64,000 nucleotides of DNA from Bradyrhizobium sp. B124 (GTDB lineage Bacteria; Pseudomonadota; Alphaproteobacteria; Rhizobiales; Xanthobacteraceae): the NCBI RefSeq assembly GCF_038967635.1, contig NZ_CP152413.1, positions 4,154,001 through 4,218,000 on the forward strand, given 5' to 3'. Shown here piece by piece: positions 44,853-54,703 of the stretch. Made by a program: the position numbers and the translations under genes. Below the pieces are notes generated by a model, which saw only the letters and a list, made by a program, of their open reading frames with translations, was not told where the DNA came from and did not search any database. How positions within the stretch are numbered: position 1 is the stretch's first letter; every line of letters begins with the position of its first letter.

Positions 44853-45720
44853 GCCCAGCAGCCAGCTCGAGTGCCTTCACCATCGCCGAATGGTCCCACG
44901 CCTTTCCGCCATGGGCCACACACGCGTTGAACAGTTGTTGCGCTGTCGAGGTCGCGGGCAGCGACAATCCGAGCGCTCGCGCACCTTCTAGGGCCAGATT
45001 AAGATCCTTCTGGTGCAGTTCGATACGGAAGCCGGGGGCGAAGTCGCGCTTCACCATGCGTTCCCCGTGAACCTCCAGAATTCGCGACGAGGCGAACCCA
45101 CCCATCAGCGCCTTGCGAACCAAGGCGGGATCCGCGCCTGCCTTTGAGGCAAACAGCAATGCCTCTCCGACCGCCTCAATCGTCAATGCCACGATGATCT
45201 GGTTCGCCACTTTCGTCGTCTGCCCGTCTCCATTGCCGCCCACCAAGGTGATGTTCTTGCCCAACAGCTCAAACAACGGCTTCACGGTATCGAAAGTCTT
45301 CTCCGGACCGCCCACCATGATCGTGAGCGAAGCGGCCTTTGCGCCAACTTCCCCACCGGACACGGGCGCGTCGAGATAATCCGCACCACGGGCGTTGATG
45401 GCCTTCGCGAATTCCTTCGTCGCCAAAGGCGAGATCGAACTCATGTCCACCACGACCTTTCCCTTACTCAGTCCGTCGGCCACCCCGTCCTTGTCGAACA
45501 GCACGGCGCTCACGTGCGGCGTGTCCGGAACCATCACGAAGATAACGTCCGATTTTTCGGCGACCTCCTTGGCCGATTTGCAGGCGATTGCGCCCGCTTC
45601 GACCAAGTCGCCGGGGACTGGCTTGACGTCATGCAGGAACATGCGGTGCCCCGCAGCCTGTAGATGGCCGGCCATAGGATGGCCCATGATTCCGAGACCG
45701 ATGAAACCGAGATTGCTCAC
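44833..45720 (-). CDS. glxR: 2-hydroxy-3-oxopropionate (tartronate semialdehyde) reductase
   Basis: 295 residues of the beta-hydroxyacid dehydrogenase family. The Rossmann motif FIGLGIMGHPMAGHLQAAGH opens the protein; DAPVSGGEVGA is the substrate-binding signature; the catalytic-lysine region reads NGDGQTTKVANQIIVALTIEAVGEAL. It reduces tartronate semialdehyde to glycerate with NAD(P)H. It starts with GTG 45720 behind GGGAGAAG, 25 bp after hyi. Confidence 0.95.
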   Translation of the reverse strand: MSNLGFIGLGIMGHPMAGHLQAAGHRMFLHDVKPVPGDLVEAGAIACKSAKEVAEKSDVIFVMVPDTPHVSAVLFDKDGVADGLSKGKVVVDMSSISPLATKEFAKAINARGADYLDAPVSGGEVGAKAASLTIMVGGPEKTFDTVKPLFELLGKNITLVGGNGDGQTTKVANQIIVALTIEAVGEALLFASKAGADPALVRKALMGGFASSRILEVHGERMVKRDFAPGFRIELHQKDLNLALEGARALGLSLPATSTAQQLFNACVAHGGKAWDHSAMVKALELAAGHEIGRS

Positions 45721-45745
45721 TGAACACTTCTCCCTGAGGTATTGA

Positions 45746-46528
45746 TCATTCAGCTTCGACTTCAGAGAACCAACCTAGGCTCTCGGTCGTCGTTGTTCTC
45801 GGCTTGTATTCGCAGCCAACCCAGCCGCGATAGCCGATCTCGTCGAGGTGACGGAACAGGAACGGGTAGTTGATCTCTCCGGTACCCGGCTCGTTGCGGC
45901 CCGGATTATCCGCGAGTTGCACATGCGCAATGCGGTCGCGGTGTTTCCTTAAGGTAGCGGCGACATCTCCCTCCATGATCTGCATGTGGTAGATGTCGTA
46001 TTGGATAAAGAGATTGTCCGATCCGACATTGGCGATCAGCTCGGTCGCCTGTTCAGTCCCTGTAAGAAAGAAGCCCGGGATGTCGCGCGTGTTGATAGGC
46101 TCGATCAACAGCTTGATCCGCTCGCGCTTGAGCTCTTCTGCCGCAAACCGCAGGTTCTCGACCAAGGTCTCGTGGGCTCTCGCCTCACTCACACTGTCCG
46201 GGACGATGCCTACCAGGCAGTTAAGCTGCGGGCAGTCGAGCGCATTGGCATACTCGATCGCGCGACCGACGCCATCGCGAAATTCCTCAACACGATCCGG
46301 CAGCACCGCGATGCCCCGCTCTCCAGCTGCCCAATCTCCCGCCGGCAAATTGTGCAAGACCTGGACGAGGCCGAGTGTCTGCAGCTTCTCCGCCAGAGCA
46401 TCCTTCTGGAAGTCGTAAGGGAACAGATATTCCACGCCCGAGAAGCCCGCAAACTTAGCCTGCGCAAAACGTTCAAGGAACGGATGTTCTCCGAAGAGCA
46501 TAGTCAGATTAGCGGCAAATCTCGGCAT
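45746..46528 (-). CDS. hyi: Hydroxypyruvate isomerase
   Basis: 260 residues, the normal Hyi length. The TIM-barrel protein begins MPRFAANLTMLFGEHPFLERFAQA and contains the EPINTRDIPGFFLT and GEINYPFLFRHLDEIGYRGWVGCEYKP segments with metal-binding Glu and Asp residues. It interconverts hydroxypyruvate and tartronate semialdehyde. ATG 46528 matches the family N-terminus. It lies 75 bp after gcl. Confidence 0.94.
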   Translation of the reverse strand: MPRFAANLTMLFGEHPFLERFAQAKFAGFSGVEYLFPYDFQKDALAEKLQTLGLVQVLHNLPAGDWAAGERGIAVLPDRVEEFRDGVGRAIEYANALDCPQLNCLVGIVPDSVSEARAHETLVENLRFAAEELKRERIKLLIEPINTRDIPGFFLTGTEQATELIANVGSDNLFIQYDIYHMQIMEGDVAATLRKHRDRIAHVQLADNPGRNEPGTGEINYPFLFRHLDEIGYRGWVGCEYKPRTTTTESLGWFSEVEAE

Positions 46529-46603
46529 GGTGTCGTTCCTGATTTGGGTCGGTAGAGGATCGGCGTGGCGGCCCACGGGATCGGAATGGTTCGCCCGGAT
46601 CCG

Positions 46604-48364
46604 TTATTCGGTCGGCAACAGCTTGGACTGCTTGGTCGGCTGATCCTCGAACTCGTTTATGCCGTCGATCTCCGTACCCATCGGAATGTTCGTTACGCGC
46701 TCCAGTATGAATTCGATCACCACGGGCACCTGATGCTCCCGCATCAATGCTTCCGCTCGCGCGAACGCATCCTTGAATTCATTCGGGCTGCGCACACGAA
46801 GCGCTTTGCAGCCCAATCCCTCGGCCACCGCCACATGGTCGACACCATAACCTCCGGTGTCGGAATTGATGTTCTCAAACGCCAGACTGACCTCGAAATC
46901 CATATCGAAGCCGCGCTGCGCCTGTCGGATCAATCCGAGATATGAGTTGTTCACCACCACATGAAGATAGGGCAGCTTGTGCTGAGCCCCGACGGCGAGC
47001 TCTTCGATCAGGAATTGGAAGTCGTAGTCGCCCGATAGACCGACGATCTTCTTGTCTGGGCAGGCCGCTCGCACGCCCAGCGCCGCGGGCAAGGTCCACC
47101 CCAGCGGTCCGGCTTGGCCACAATTGATCCAGTGCCGCGGGTGATAAACGTTGAGCAGCTGGCCGCCGGCGATCTGGGACAGACCGATGGCCGTGACGTA
47201 GCAGGCATCCCGCCCGAATGCCGCATTCATTTCCTCATAAACGCGCTGCGGCTTGAGCGGGACCTGATCAAAATGGGTCTCTCGGGTCATTCTCGCCTTG
47301 CGCTCGGCGCATTCGCGAGCCCAGGCGCTCCGACCCTTCAGCTTCTTGCGCTCCTTACGCTCGAAACTGGCCGTGACCAGCAGCTCGAGAGCTGCTTTGG
47401 CATCGGACACGATACCGAAGTCCGGTCCGAAGACGCGACCAATCTGCGTCGGCTCGATATCGATATGGACGAATTTGCGGCCCTTCGTATAAGTTTCGAT
47501 CGATCCGGTGTGCCGATTGGCCCAACGATTACCAATGCCGATCACGAAATCGGACGCTAACAACGTCGCATTGCCGTAGCGATGACTGGTCTGAAGTCCA
47601 CACATTCCAGCCATCAGAGGATGATCATCGGGAATCGCGCCCCAGCCCATCAAGGTCGGAATCACAGGTACGCTAGTTAGCTCGGCGAATTCGACCAGCT
47701 TGGCACAGCCGTCAGCATTGATGATTCCACCGCCCGCCACGATCAAGGGGCGCTCAGCGGCCTCCAGCATGTCGAGCGCTTTATCGATCTGTTTGCGAGT
47801 AGCGCTCGGCTTGTAAACGGGAAGGGAAGCATAAGTTTCTTCGTCGAACTCGATTTCCGCAAGCTGCACGTCGAGCGGAAGATCGACCAAGACAGGCCCC
47901 GGGCGGCCCGAACGCATCACGTGAAAGGCCTGCTGGAAGACCAGCGGAACGAGCGCGGGCTCGCGAACGGTCACGGCCCATTTCGTGACGGGTTTTGCGA
48001 TCGCTTCGATGTCGACCGCTTGAAAATCCTCCTTGTACAGCTTGGCACGCGGAGCCTGTCCCGTGATACAGAGGATAGGGATCGAGTCCGCGGACGCCGA
48101 GTAGAGGCCCGTTATCATGTCGGTCCCGGCGGGCCCCGAAGTCCCAATACACACGCCGATGTTTCCCGCCACAGCGCGAGTGTAGCCCTCCGCCATGTGA
48201 GAGGCACCTTCGACATGACGAGCCAGGATGTGCCGGATCGAGCCACGTGCTTTCAGAGCAGAATAGAGGGGGTTGATGGCCGCACCTGGAACACCGAAGG
48301 CACAGGAAACTCCCTCCCGCTCTAGGACACGCACCGCCGCGTCGACCGCTCGCATTCTCGTCAT
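46604..48364 (-). CDS. gcl: Glyoxylate carboligase (tartronate-semialdehyde synthase)
   Basis: 586 residues of the thiamine-diphosphate enzyme family, close to E. coli Gcl throughout. The N-terminal [16 protein letters not shown] carries the Val that replaces the usual catalytic Glu in Gcl. The ThDP/Mg motif is [16 protein letters not shown]...VVNNSYLG. It condenses two glyoxylates to tartronate semialdehyde and CO2, starting the route glyoxylate to glycerate to PEP to pyruvate encoded by this operon. RBS GGAGGAAAT precedes ATG 48364. Confidence 0.97.
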   Translation of the reverse strand: MTRMRAVDAAVRVLEREGVSCAFGVPGAAINPLYSALKARGSIRHILARHVEGASHMAEGYTRAVAGNIGVCIGTSGPAGTDMITGLYSASADSIPILCITGQAPRAKLYKEDFQAVDIEAIAKPVTKWAVTVREPALVPLVFQQAFHVMRSGRPGPVLVDLPLDVQLAEIEFDEETYASLPVYKPSATRKQIDKALDMLEAAERPLIVAGGGIINADGCAKLVEFAELTSVPVIPTLMGWGAIPDDHPLMAGMCGLQTSHRYGNATLLASDFVIGIGNRWANRHTGSIETYTKGRKFVHIDIEPTQIGRVFGPDFGIVSDAKAALELLVTASFERKERKKLKGRSAWARECAERKARMTRETHFDQVPLKPQRVYEEMNAAFGRDACYVTAIGLSQIAGGQLLNVYHPRHWINCGQAGPLGWTLPAALGVRAACPDKKIVGLSGDYDFQFLIEELAVGAQHKLPYLHVVVNNSYLGLIRQAQRGFDMDFEVSLAFENINSDTGGYGVDHVAVAEGLGCKALRVRSPNEFKDAFARAEALMREHQVPVVIEFILERVTNIPMGTEIDGINEFEDQPTKQSKLLPTE

Positions 48365-48442
48365 CGCAATTTCCTCCGAATAAGCACCTGATGATCATTC
48401 GGAGCCGGGCGGTTTGGAATGCAAATCCGTCGATTTCATCTA

Positions 48443-48455
48443 TTCCATTCTGGAA
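48443..48455. promoter_or_regulatory. Inverted repeat upstream of gcl
   Basis: TTCCA-TTC-TGGAA is a perfect 5-bp-arm inverted repeat about 80 bp upstream of the gcl start; a related TGGAAT half lies at about 48415-48420. No regulator gene is adjacent. It may be an operator for an IclR/AllR-type or other regulator; low certainty. Confidence 0.35.
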
Positions 48456-48485
48456 ACCCGGATGAGGCGGACGCTGGATTGCGCC

Positions 48486-48860
48486 ATCTTGCGCAGCATG
48501 TATTTTGGCAACGACGACTTAACTATCGAGAAAGACGGCAACAGGCGCCGTTTTGATTTCATAAATCGCAAATCCAGATCGATGCGCGTTTGCTATCGCA
48601 GCATGAAACGCTTGTATTGATCTTGGAGTCGAGCAGCGCTCTTTTGATCGGGAAACGCAAAGAGTGGTTAGCTCTCTTCCGGGCGATCATCTCCGGCGAA
48701 GATGTCGAACGGAAGAGCCAGTGCCAGACACCTATCTCAAAGCTCTGGAGAGTCTTGGATTGCCCGCACAGGCGTGCCTCGCGTTCGAGGACTCTCCCAG
48801 CGGGCTTCTTGCAGGACAATCCGCCAACATGGCGGTCATCATCTTGCGCAGCATGTATTT
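48486..48860 (+). repeat. 20-bp direct repeat (48486-48505 and 48841-48860)
   Basis: ATCTTGCGCAGCATGTATTT occurs exactly twice, 355 bp apart, with further partial similarity after each copy (TTGG then GGCAAC). The second copy is inside the HAD-hydrolase remnant and the first would encode the same ILRSMYF peptide, so it is a partial duplication of that gene. Confidence 0.7.
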
Positions 48861-48978
48861 TTGGAATGGCAACTTTGAGGGGACTCTCGAAGTCCTTAAC
48901 GAGCTCACTGAGCTCGGCAGCGATCGAGCATCAACTATTTGCGCTATGGCCGAAACAGGAGGAGAGGATCAGTGGTAA
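48590..48978 (+). pseudogene. Frameshifted 3' half of a HAD-family phosphatase (CbbY/beta-PGM-like)
   Basis: One frame gives LILESSSALLI... LALFRAIISGEDVERK up to about 48715. After a +1 shift the next frame gives EPVPDTYLKALESLGLPAQACLAFEDSPSGLLAGQSANM, the standard HAD motif III/IV region (expected KKPxPD; FEDSxxG). The expected AAG-AAG-CCA is AAG-AG-CCA, so one base seems lost. No N-terminal Dx-D-x-T motif was found upstream. It is a degraded, non-functional remnant whose tail overlaps the start of the transporter gene. Confidence 0.75.
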
Positions 48979-50617
48979 CTATCGAGCAAGCGGGCGGCAT
49001 GCGAGTGACGAGAGAGCGAATTCTTGATCGCGAGCGCACCGTCGCGAAGGCCGGCTTCAATCGCTGGCTGGTGCCGCCGGCAGCGCTGTGCATTCATCTG
49101 TGCATCGGCATGGCCTACGGCTTCTCCGTGTTCTGGTTGCCGCTGTCGCGCGCGATCGGCATTGCGCAGAGCAAAGCCTGCCTGGACATGTCACTGCTGC
49201 AAGAACTGTTCACCACGACGTGTGACTGGCGAGTTGCCAGCCTGGGCTGGATGTATACGCTTTTCTTCGTGCTCCTCGGCGTGTCGGCCGCGATTTGGGG
49301 CGGTTGGCTTGAGCGGGTCGGCCCGCGCAAGGCGGGCTTTGTCGCGGCACTGTGCTGGGGGGGAGGACTGTTGATCGGTGCGTGCGGTATCTATGTTCAC
49401 CAGCTCTGGATTATGTGGCTCGGCGCAGGTGTCATCGGTGGTATCGGTCTGGGCCTCGGTTATATCTCTCCGGTGTCGACGCTGTTGAAGTGGTTCCCAG
49501 ACCGCCGCGGAATGGCGACAGGCATGGCGATCATGGGATTCGGTGGCGGTGCGATGATCGGTGCGCCGCTCGCCAACATGCTGATGAACTACTTCAAGAG
49601 CGCCAGCGGCGTTGGAGTTTGGCAAACCCTCGTTGTGATGGGGGTGATCTATCTCGTCTTCATGATGATCGGCGCCTTCGCTTATCGTGTGACGCCGAGC
49701 GGTTGGAAGCCGGAAGGGTGGACGCCGTCGAGCGAGAGGAAGGCGATGATCTCCGAACATCACGTACATCTCGACAATGCACACAAGACTCCGCAATTCT
49801 GGTTGATCTGGTGGGTGCTGTGCCTAAACGTGTCGGCCGGCATCGGCGTGATCGGCATGGCCTCGCCGATGCTGCAGGAGATCTTCGCCGGCAAGCTGAT
49901 CGGACTGCCCAATGTCGGCTTCAACGCGCTCGACGTGTCGCAGAAGGCGCAGATCGCGGCGATTGCGGCAGGCTTTGCCGGACTGTTGTCGCTGTTCAAC
50001 ATCGGCGGCCGCTTCGTCTGGGCCTCGCTGTCGGACAAGATCGGCCGCAAGAACACCTACTACACGTTCTTCATCCTCGGCATCGCGCTCTACGCGCTTG
50101 CTCCGACCTTCGCGGCGATGGGCTCGAAGCTTCTGTTCGTGCTTGGCTTCGGCATTATCCTGTCGATGTATGGCGGCGGCTTCTCCACAGTTCCCGCCTA
50201 TCTGGCCGACATGTTCGGCACGCAGTTCGTCGGCGCCATCCATGGCCGCTTGCTGACCGCGTGGTCGACCGCCGGCATCATCGGCCCCGTCGTGGTGAAC
50301 TATCTCCGTGAATTCCAGCTTGCCGCGGGCGTGCCACGCGATCAGCTCTACAACACCACGATGTATATGCTCTGGTCGGGGGCCTGATCTGCAACTACCT
50401 GATCAAGCCGGTCGATCCGCGGTGGCACATGAGCGACGCCGAGGTTGCGAAGCTACAGGCGGCAAGTGCCAAAAGCGCGGCCGCGATCCAGCACGGCTCG
50501 TTTGGGATCGGCAAGGGCGGTCTTGATCTCAAAGTAGTGTTGTTCTGGGCCTTCGTCGGTATTCCGCTCGCCTGGGGCGTCTGGAAGACGCTGGAGAGCG
50601 CCGCGAAGATCCTCTGA
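48972..50617 (+). pseudogene. OFA-family MFS transporter (oxalate/formate antiporter-like), frameshifted
   Basis: Starting at GTG 48972 (AGGAGGAG at 48957-48964), about 470 residues of an OxlT-like transporter are open, with CLDMSLLQELFTTTCDWRV, GLGLGYISPVSTLLKWFPDRRGMATGMAIMGFGGG and FNIGGRFVWASLSDKIGRKN. The frame then stops at 50387. From about 50373, another frame continues LVGGLICNYLIKPVDPRWHMSDAEV to a last membrane segment ending at 50617. One small indel therefore separates the last 80 residues. It is either a sequencing error or a recent inactivation. The likely substrate is oxalate/formate or another monocarboxylate. Confidence 0.8.
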
Positions 50618-50715
50618 TCGCTCGTCCGGTACGGTGGCGGCGCACCAGCCGCTACCGCTCTGGGTATGTCGGCGACTGGAATCGTAGCAGTGGAAGTGAA
50701 AGCGAGACGCCTCTT

Positions 50716-51505
50716 ATGACGACGCATGACCCGCATCAGGTCCTCAATTTCGAGCATCCCGCCGCAAAGGCGACGCCCAAGGGGCGGCAGATCGATCCCA
50801 CCGCCGCGCACGAGATCGAGTAACTGCTCGACAACAGGCCGCGGCGGCGCGACCTGCTGATCGAATATCTGCACCTGATCCAGGACAAATATCACCAGAT
50901 CACGGCCGCGTATCTCGCAGCGCTGGCCGACGAGATGAAGCTTGCTTTCGCAGAAGTGTTCGAGAGCGCGACCTTCTACGCGCATTTCGAAGTGGCGAAG
51001 GAAGGCGAGCCGGATATCGCCCCGCTCACCATCCGCGTCTGCGATTCGCTCACCTGCGCCATGCTCGGGGCTGAGAAGCTGCTCGAGGACCTTCAGCGCA
51101 CCGGCGGCCCCGGCATCCGCGTTGTGCGCGCGCCCTGCGTCGGCCGCTGCGATACGGCGCCGGCCGCGGAAGTCGGGCACAACTTCGTCGACCACGCCAC
51201 GGTCAGCAGCGTGCTGGCGGCCGCGAAGGCCGGCGAAACCCACGCGCATCTACCGAAGTACATCGACTACGAGGCTCATGTCGGCGGCGGCTACAATCTG
51301 CTCAGCCGCGTGCGCTCGGGCGAATTGTCGACGGACGACCTCCTGAAGTCGCTCGACGACGCCTCGTTGCGCGGGCTCGGCGGCGCCGGCTTTCCGACGG
51401 GTCGTAAATGGCGCGCGGTGTTAGGGGAGCCCGGGCCGCGGCTGATGGCGATCAACGGCGACGAGGGCGAGCCCGGCACGATCAAGGACGAAACCGCTGC
51501 AAAAC
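50716..51505 (+). pseudogene. Truncated NAD-formate dehydrogenase beta subunit (FdsB-like)
   Basis: The frame from ATG 50716 encodes a NuoE-NuoF fusion start: MTTHDPHQVLNFEHPAAK, then LLIEYLHLIQDKYHQITAAYLAALADEM, the [2Fe-2S] region CDSLTCAMLGAEKLL... APCVGRCDTAP, and the NuoF beginning LRGLGGAGFPTGRKWRAV... GDEGEPGTIKD. Codon 36 is a TAA stop (50821-50823), and similarity ends abruptly near 51500 before the FMN/NAD site is complete. It is thus doubly disabled. It is probably a relic of an oxalate/formate oxidation cluster together with the preceding transporter. Confidence 0.85.
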
Positions 51506-51784
51506 CTACACAAATCAGCTCGACTGCGGGTTCAGGCATGCTGCTCCTATCGAAAGAAAGACAGCCCGCTCGATGCTTAACTTGCCGGCTTCCTCGCACA
51601 AAAGAGGCCGACGTCAGGACATCGAATACGACTCTGGAGACAACGCATCATATGCGAAGCTCCGCATGGTCAACCTCACTCGGCCTTCGGTTTGCTCTGG
51701 CCGACACGGATCATCGCGACTTGTCAATCGGCGGTGGGCCGACCGGAAGTCGGCCCACATTCTCCCGACGACTCGCATAAGGGC
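51506..51784. other. Gap after the fdsB truncation
   Basis: About 280 bp without a gene, marking the breakpoint of the truncated fdsB. It contains a hairpin at 51734-51758. Confidence 0.5.
51734..51758 (-). terminator. Hairpin downstream of the AAHS-type transporter gene
   Basis: GTGGGCCGAC and GTCGGCCCAC form a perfect 10-bp stem with a 5-base loop, 26 bp beyond the transporter stop. No T-run follows, so it may act as a 3' stabiliser or weak terminator. Confidence 0.45.
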
Positions 51785-53143
51785 TCACTCGACGACTCCG
51801 AGCACTGGCGCGGCACTCGGCTCCACGTCATACCGCTTCATCTTGGACAAGACTGCAAGCGCAGCAATTACCGCCGGAACCGCCAGTACCCCGATGATAA
51901 ACTGAAAGCCCCAGCCCATGCTGAGCAGGACGCCGCCGGAAAAGGCCCCGAGGATTGCTCCGAAGCGTCCCATGCCCAACATCCAGCTTACGCCGGTGGC
52001 GCGCCCGAGCGTCGGATAAAAGGACGCAGCAAGGGACGACATTGAAGTCTGCGCACCGCTCATGAAGAAACCCGCCATGAAAACGGCCACACCAAGCACC
52101 ATGAGGCTCGACGAGATGTGCGCGATGACAACGAGCATAACGGCGCCGAGCAGATACGAAATCGCGATCGAGATATGAGGATTGTAGCGGTCCATGCACC
52201 AGCTGACGAGGATCGCACCGAGGGTGCCGCCAAGCTGGAACATGGCGCTGATGAGCGCGGCCTGTTCGATTGAAAACCCCGACGTCGAGATTAGGGTCGG
52301 AAGCCAACTCGTCAGCAGATAGATAACCAGGAGGCCCATGAAGAACGTAATCCACAGCGCAATCGTGCCGAAGGTCAATCCGTTCTCGAATATCACGCGC
52401 AGCGACGACGCTTCGCTCTTCTTCGTCTCGTTGCCGACGAAGCGAGTGTTGAAATCAATGGCCGCGAATTGGTCGATGCGATGAACGATGGATGCGATCG
52501 CACGTTGTTTCACGCTTCCTTTGGCTACCAGATACTGAATGGATTCCGGCAGGGCGACGGCGAGAACGAACGCGAGCGCGAGCGGCGCGACACCTCCGAT
52601 GATAAAGACGCTCTGCCAACCGAACTGCGGGATCATCGCCGCCGCCACGAAGCCGCCTCCTGCGGAGCCGAGTGTGAAGCCCGAGAACATCAACGTGATG
52701 AGCAGCGAGCGGCGAGCGGCGGGACAATACTCAGCCGTCAGGGTCGTTGCGTTGGGCATCGCTGCTCCGAGTCCGACGCCCGTCAAGAAACGCAGCGCGG
52801 TGAGTTCGGTGAGCCCCGTAGCTTGAGCCGAGAATAGACTGAACAGTCCGAACAGGGCGAGCGATCCGGTCAGCACCAATTTCCGGCCGACGCGGTCGGC
52901 GAGCGGGCCCGATAGCAGTGCACCCACCGCCAGGCCGAAGAAGCCGACAGTGAGGAGCTGCTTCAACTCGGGCGGAGGCACGTGCAGGGCCTTGCTCAGC
53001 GCGGGCGCCACGAATCCTACGGCCGCGGTGTCGAATCCGTCGAGGAAGGTCACGAGAAAGCAGAGCGCGAGCGTCAGCCACTGAAAGGCAGAAACCGGTC
53101 TCTCGTCGATGAATTTCTGGATGTTGAACGTCGAAGCAGTCAT
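51785..53143 (-). CDS. MFS transporter, aromatic acid:H+ symporter (AAHS)-like
   Basis: 452 residues with 12 predicted membrane segments. LCFLVTFLDGFDTAAVGFVAPAL and GPLADRVGRKLVL match the AAHS signature (DGxD...; GxxADRxGRK), as in PcaK and BenK. ATG 53143 is preferred, since upstream in-frame codons lack homology. It is divergent from iclR and downstream (90 bp) of the SnoaL-like gene in the same direction, so the two probably form an operon for uptake and conversion of an aromatic or related acid. Confidence 0.88.
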   Translation of the reverse strand: MTASTFNIQKFIDERPVSAFQWLTLALCFLVTFLDGFDTAAVGFVAPALSKALHVPPPELKQLLTVGFFGLAVGALLSGPLADRVGRKLVLTGSLALFGLFSLFSAQATGLTELTALRFLTGVGLGAAMPNATTLTAEYCPAARRSLLITLMFSGFTLGSAGGGFVAAAMIPQFGWQSVFIIGGVAPLALAFVLAVALPESIQYLVAKGSVKQRAIASIVHRIDQFAAIDFNTRFVGNETKKSEASSLRVIFENGLTFGTIALWITFFMGLLVIYLLTSWLPTLISTSGFSIEQAALISAMFQLGGTLGAILVSWCMDRYNPHISIAISYLLGAVMLVVIAHISSSLMVLGVAVFMAGFFMSGAQTSMSSLAASFYPTLGRATGVSWMLGMGRFGAILGAFSGGVLLSMGWGFQFIIGVLAVPAVIAALAVLSKMKRYDVEPSAAPVLGVVE

Positions 53144-53233
53144 CGCGCATCCTTCCGTTCCGGCGCGTGATCGCGCGCAATTAAGGGCGCCCCGGGTTGG
53201 CTCCCGGGATCGGGACAATTCGGTGAAGCCGCC

Positions 53234-53857
53234 TCAGACGGCGGCGAGTTTGGCTTGGGAGGCGGTCTGGCCGAGCCATTCCTGGCCTTGGCGATAGAGA
53301 GCTTCGACTTCCGGCCCCTTGAGGCCGGGCATGTCACGCTTCACGCGGTATCCGATCTGCTCCTGGATGTAGGCAAGATGCCGATATCCGACCGGATATT
53401 GCAGCAGGTTCGCGGGATCGATGTTCGGCACGGCAGCGGGATCGACCGGATCGATCCGGTCCTTCTCGTAGATCGGCTGCCGGCGCACCACGCCCCACTT
53501 GCCAGCTCGTTTCTCGAGGAAGTCGTAGAAGCGGCCGGTGCAGACGACGTCGCACTCCACGCCGTGCACGGGACCCCGCTGGGAGATCGTCATCTTGGTC
53601 TGGGCGATGGCACGGTCGCCAGAGAGGTCGATGCTCATGCCACCGAGAAAGTGGAGAATGCTGACGCCCTTGGCCCACCCCTCCTTGCTGACCCGGATGA
53701 ATTCGGCTGCCGGCCCTTGGAACCAGGTCGCCGACATCCATCCGTCGTCGTGCCATACTGTGGCGAATCGTTCCCAGTCGCCGGCATCGCGCCAGACGGC
53801 CCAATTCTCGATAAGGTGGCGGATCGCGACCCGATCTGACAGGTCTGTGTCGTCCAT
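53234..53857 (-). CDS. SnoaL-like / NTF2-fold protein
   Basis: 207 residues. The N-terminal 130 residues form an NTF2-like cone: LSDRVAIRHLIENWAVWRDAGDWERFATVWHDDGWMSATWFQG, with the usual R-x3-L-x3-Y/W and Asp pattern; a 70-residue extension follows (PVGYRHLAYIQEQIGYRVKRDMPGLKG). Such proteins are often dehydratases, isomerases or small oxygenase subunits in aromatic catabolism. ATG 53857 has GAGGA seven bases upstream. It is divergent from iclR and probably controlled by it. Confidence 0.82.
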   Translation of the reverse strand: MDDTDLSDRVAIRHLIENWAVWRDAGDWERFATVWHDDGWMSATWFQGPAAEFIRVSKEGWAKGVSILHFLGGMSIDLSGDRAIAQTKMTISQRGPVHGVECDVVCTGRFYDFLEKRAGKWGVVRRQPIYEKDRIDPVDPAAVPNIDPANLLQYPVGYRHLAYIQEQIGYRVKRDMPGLKGPEVEALYRQGQEWLGQTASQAKLAAV

Positions 53858-53909
53858 GATGTAATCCTCGATGAAGGCCGCCTTAGACAAATCGGCCGCA
53901 TGGTGTAAG

Positions 53910-53940
53910 TTCATATACTGAAACTGGTTCGATATATGAA
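53910..53940. promoter_or_regulatory. Inverted-repeat operator overlapping the iclR start
   Basis: TTCATATA at 53910-53917 and TATATGAA at 53933-53940 are perfect complements around a 15-bp spacer. The right arm covers the iclR ATG (53936-53938). It fits an autoregulatory IclR site also covering the divergent promoter. Confidence 0.6.
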
Positions 53941-54703
53941 ACTAAAATCGGACTCATCTGTCAAGTCGGCGGATCGTGCCTTCGATATTCTCGAATACGT
54001 GGCGGACGCTGCGGAACCGCCGTCGTTTTCGCAGATGCTCGCCGACCTGGAGATACCGCGAAGCAGTTTGTTTCATTTGCTCAATAATTTGCTTGCGCGC
54101 CGCTACCTAGCGCAGGATCCAGCGACCGACCGTTACCGCCTCGGCGAACACGTGCTGACGCTCGCAAGAAAAATCTCGGCGCCGGCTCTGCCGACAATCG
54201 TTACCCCTTTCCTGAAGCAGTTGACCGGCGAACTGAACGAGACCTCCGGCTTCTATGTCAGGACGGGAGATGCGGTCGAAGCGGCGGCGTCGGCCACGAG
54301 CACTCAGGCTCTCGCCTACACGATGAAGGTCGGAGAACGCGCGCCGTTGTACGCGGTGTCGGGAGGCAAGGTCGCACTGGCGAAGATGTCCGCCGAGCAA
54401 CTGGATGAATATCTACGGCAAGTGAAGCTCGAGCCGATCACCGAAAAGACGATCAGGTCCAGGAAACAGCTTCGGGAGGAGCTGATCTCGGTGAGACGCA
54501 GCGGCTTCGCCTATTCTCACGAGGAATTCACTCCGGGCATCATTGGTATCGCGAGAGCGGTCGAACATCGCGGGCGCTTCTATGGCGCGCTCAATCTGGC
54601 GGTTCCCGCGGCGCGATACAACCGAGAGCGCGAAGTTGTGTTTCGACGGCAGCTCGACGCGATCGCAGCTTCGCTCGGAAAGGCGATCGCCTCAAGAGAA
54701 TGA
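53936..54703 (+). CDS. IclR-family transcriptional regulator
   Basis: 255 residues. The N-terminal winged helix (SADRAFDILEYVADAAEPPSFSQMLADLEIPRSSLFHLLNNLLARRYL) and the effector domain (FYVRTGDAVEAAASATSTQAL, PLYAVSGGKVALAKMS, GIIGIARAVEHRGRFYGALNLAVPAARY) are typical. No ribosome site precedes ATG 53936, so it may be leaderless or poorly translated. It probably regulates the divergent SnoaL-like and AAHS genes. Confidence 0.9.
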   Translation: MKLKSDSSVKSADRAFDILEYVADAAEPPSFSQMLADLEIPRSSLFHLLNNLLARRYLAQDPATDRYRLGEHVLTLARKISAPALPTIVTPFLKQLTGELNETSGFYVRTGDAVEAAASATSTQALAYTMKVGERAPLYAVSGGKVALAKMSAEQLDEYLRQVKLEPITEKTIRSRKQLREELISVRRSGFAYSHEEFTPGIIGIARAVEHRGRFYGALNLAVPAARYNREREVVFRRQLDAIAASLGKAIASRE

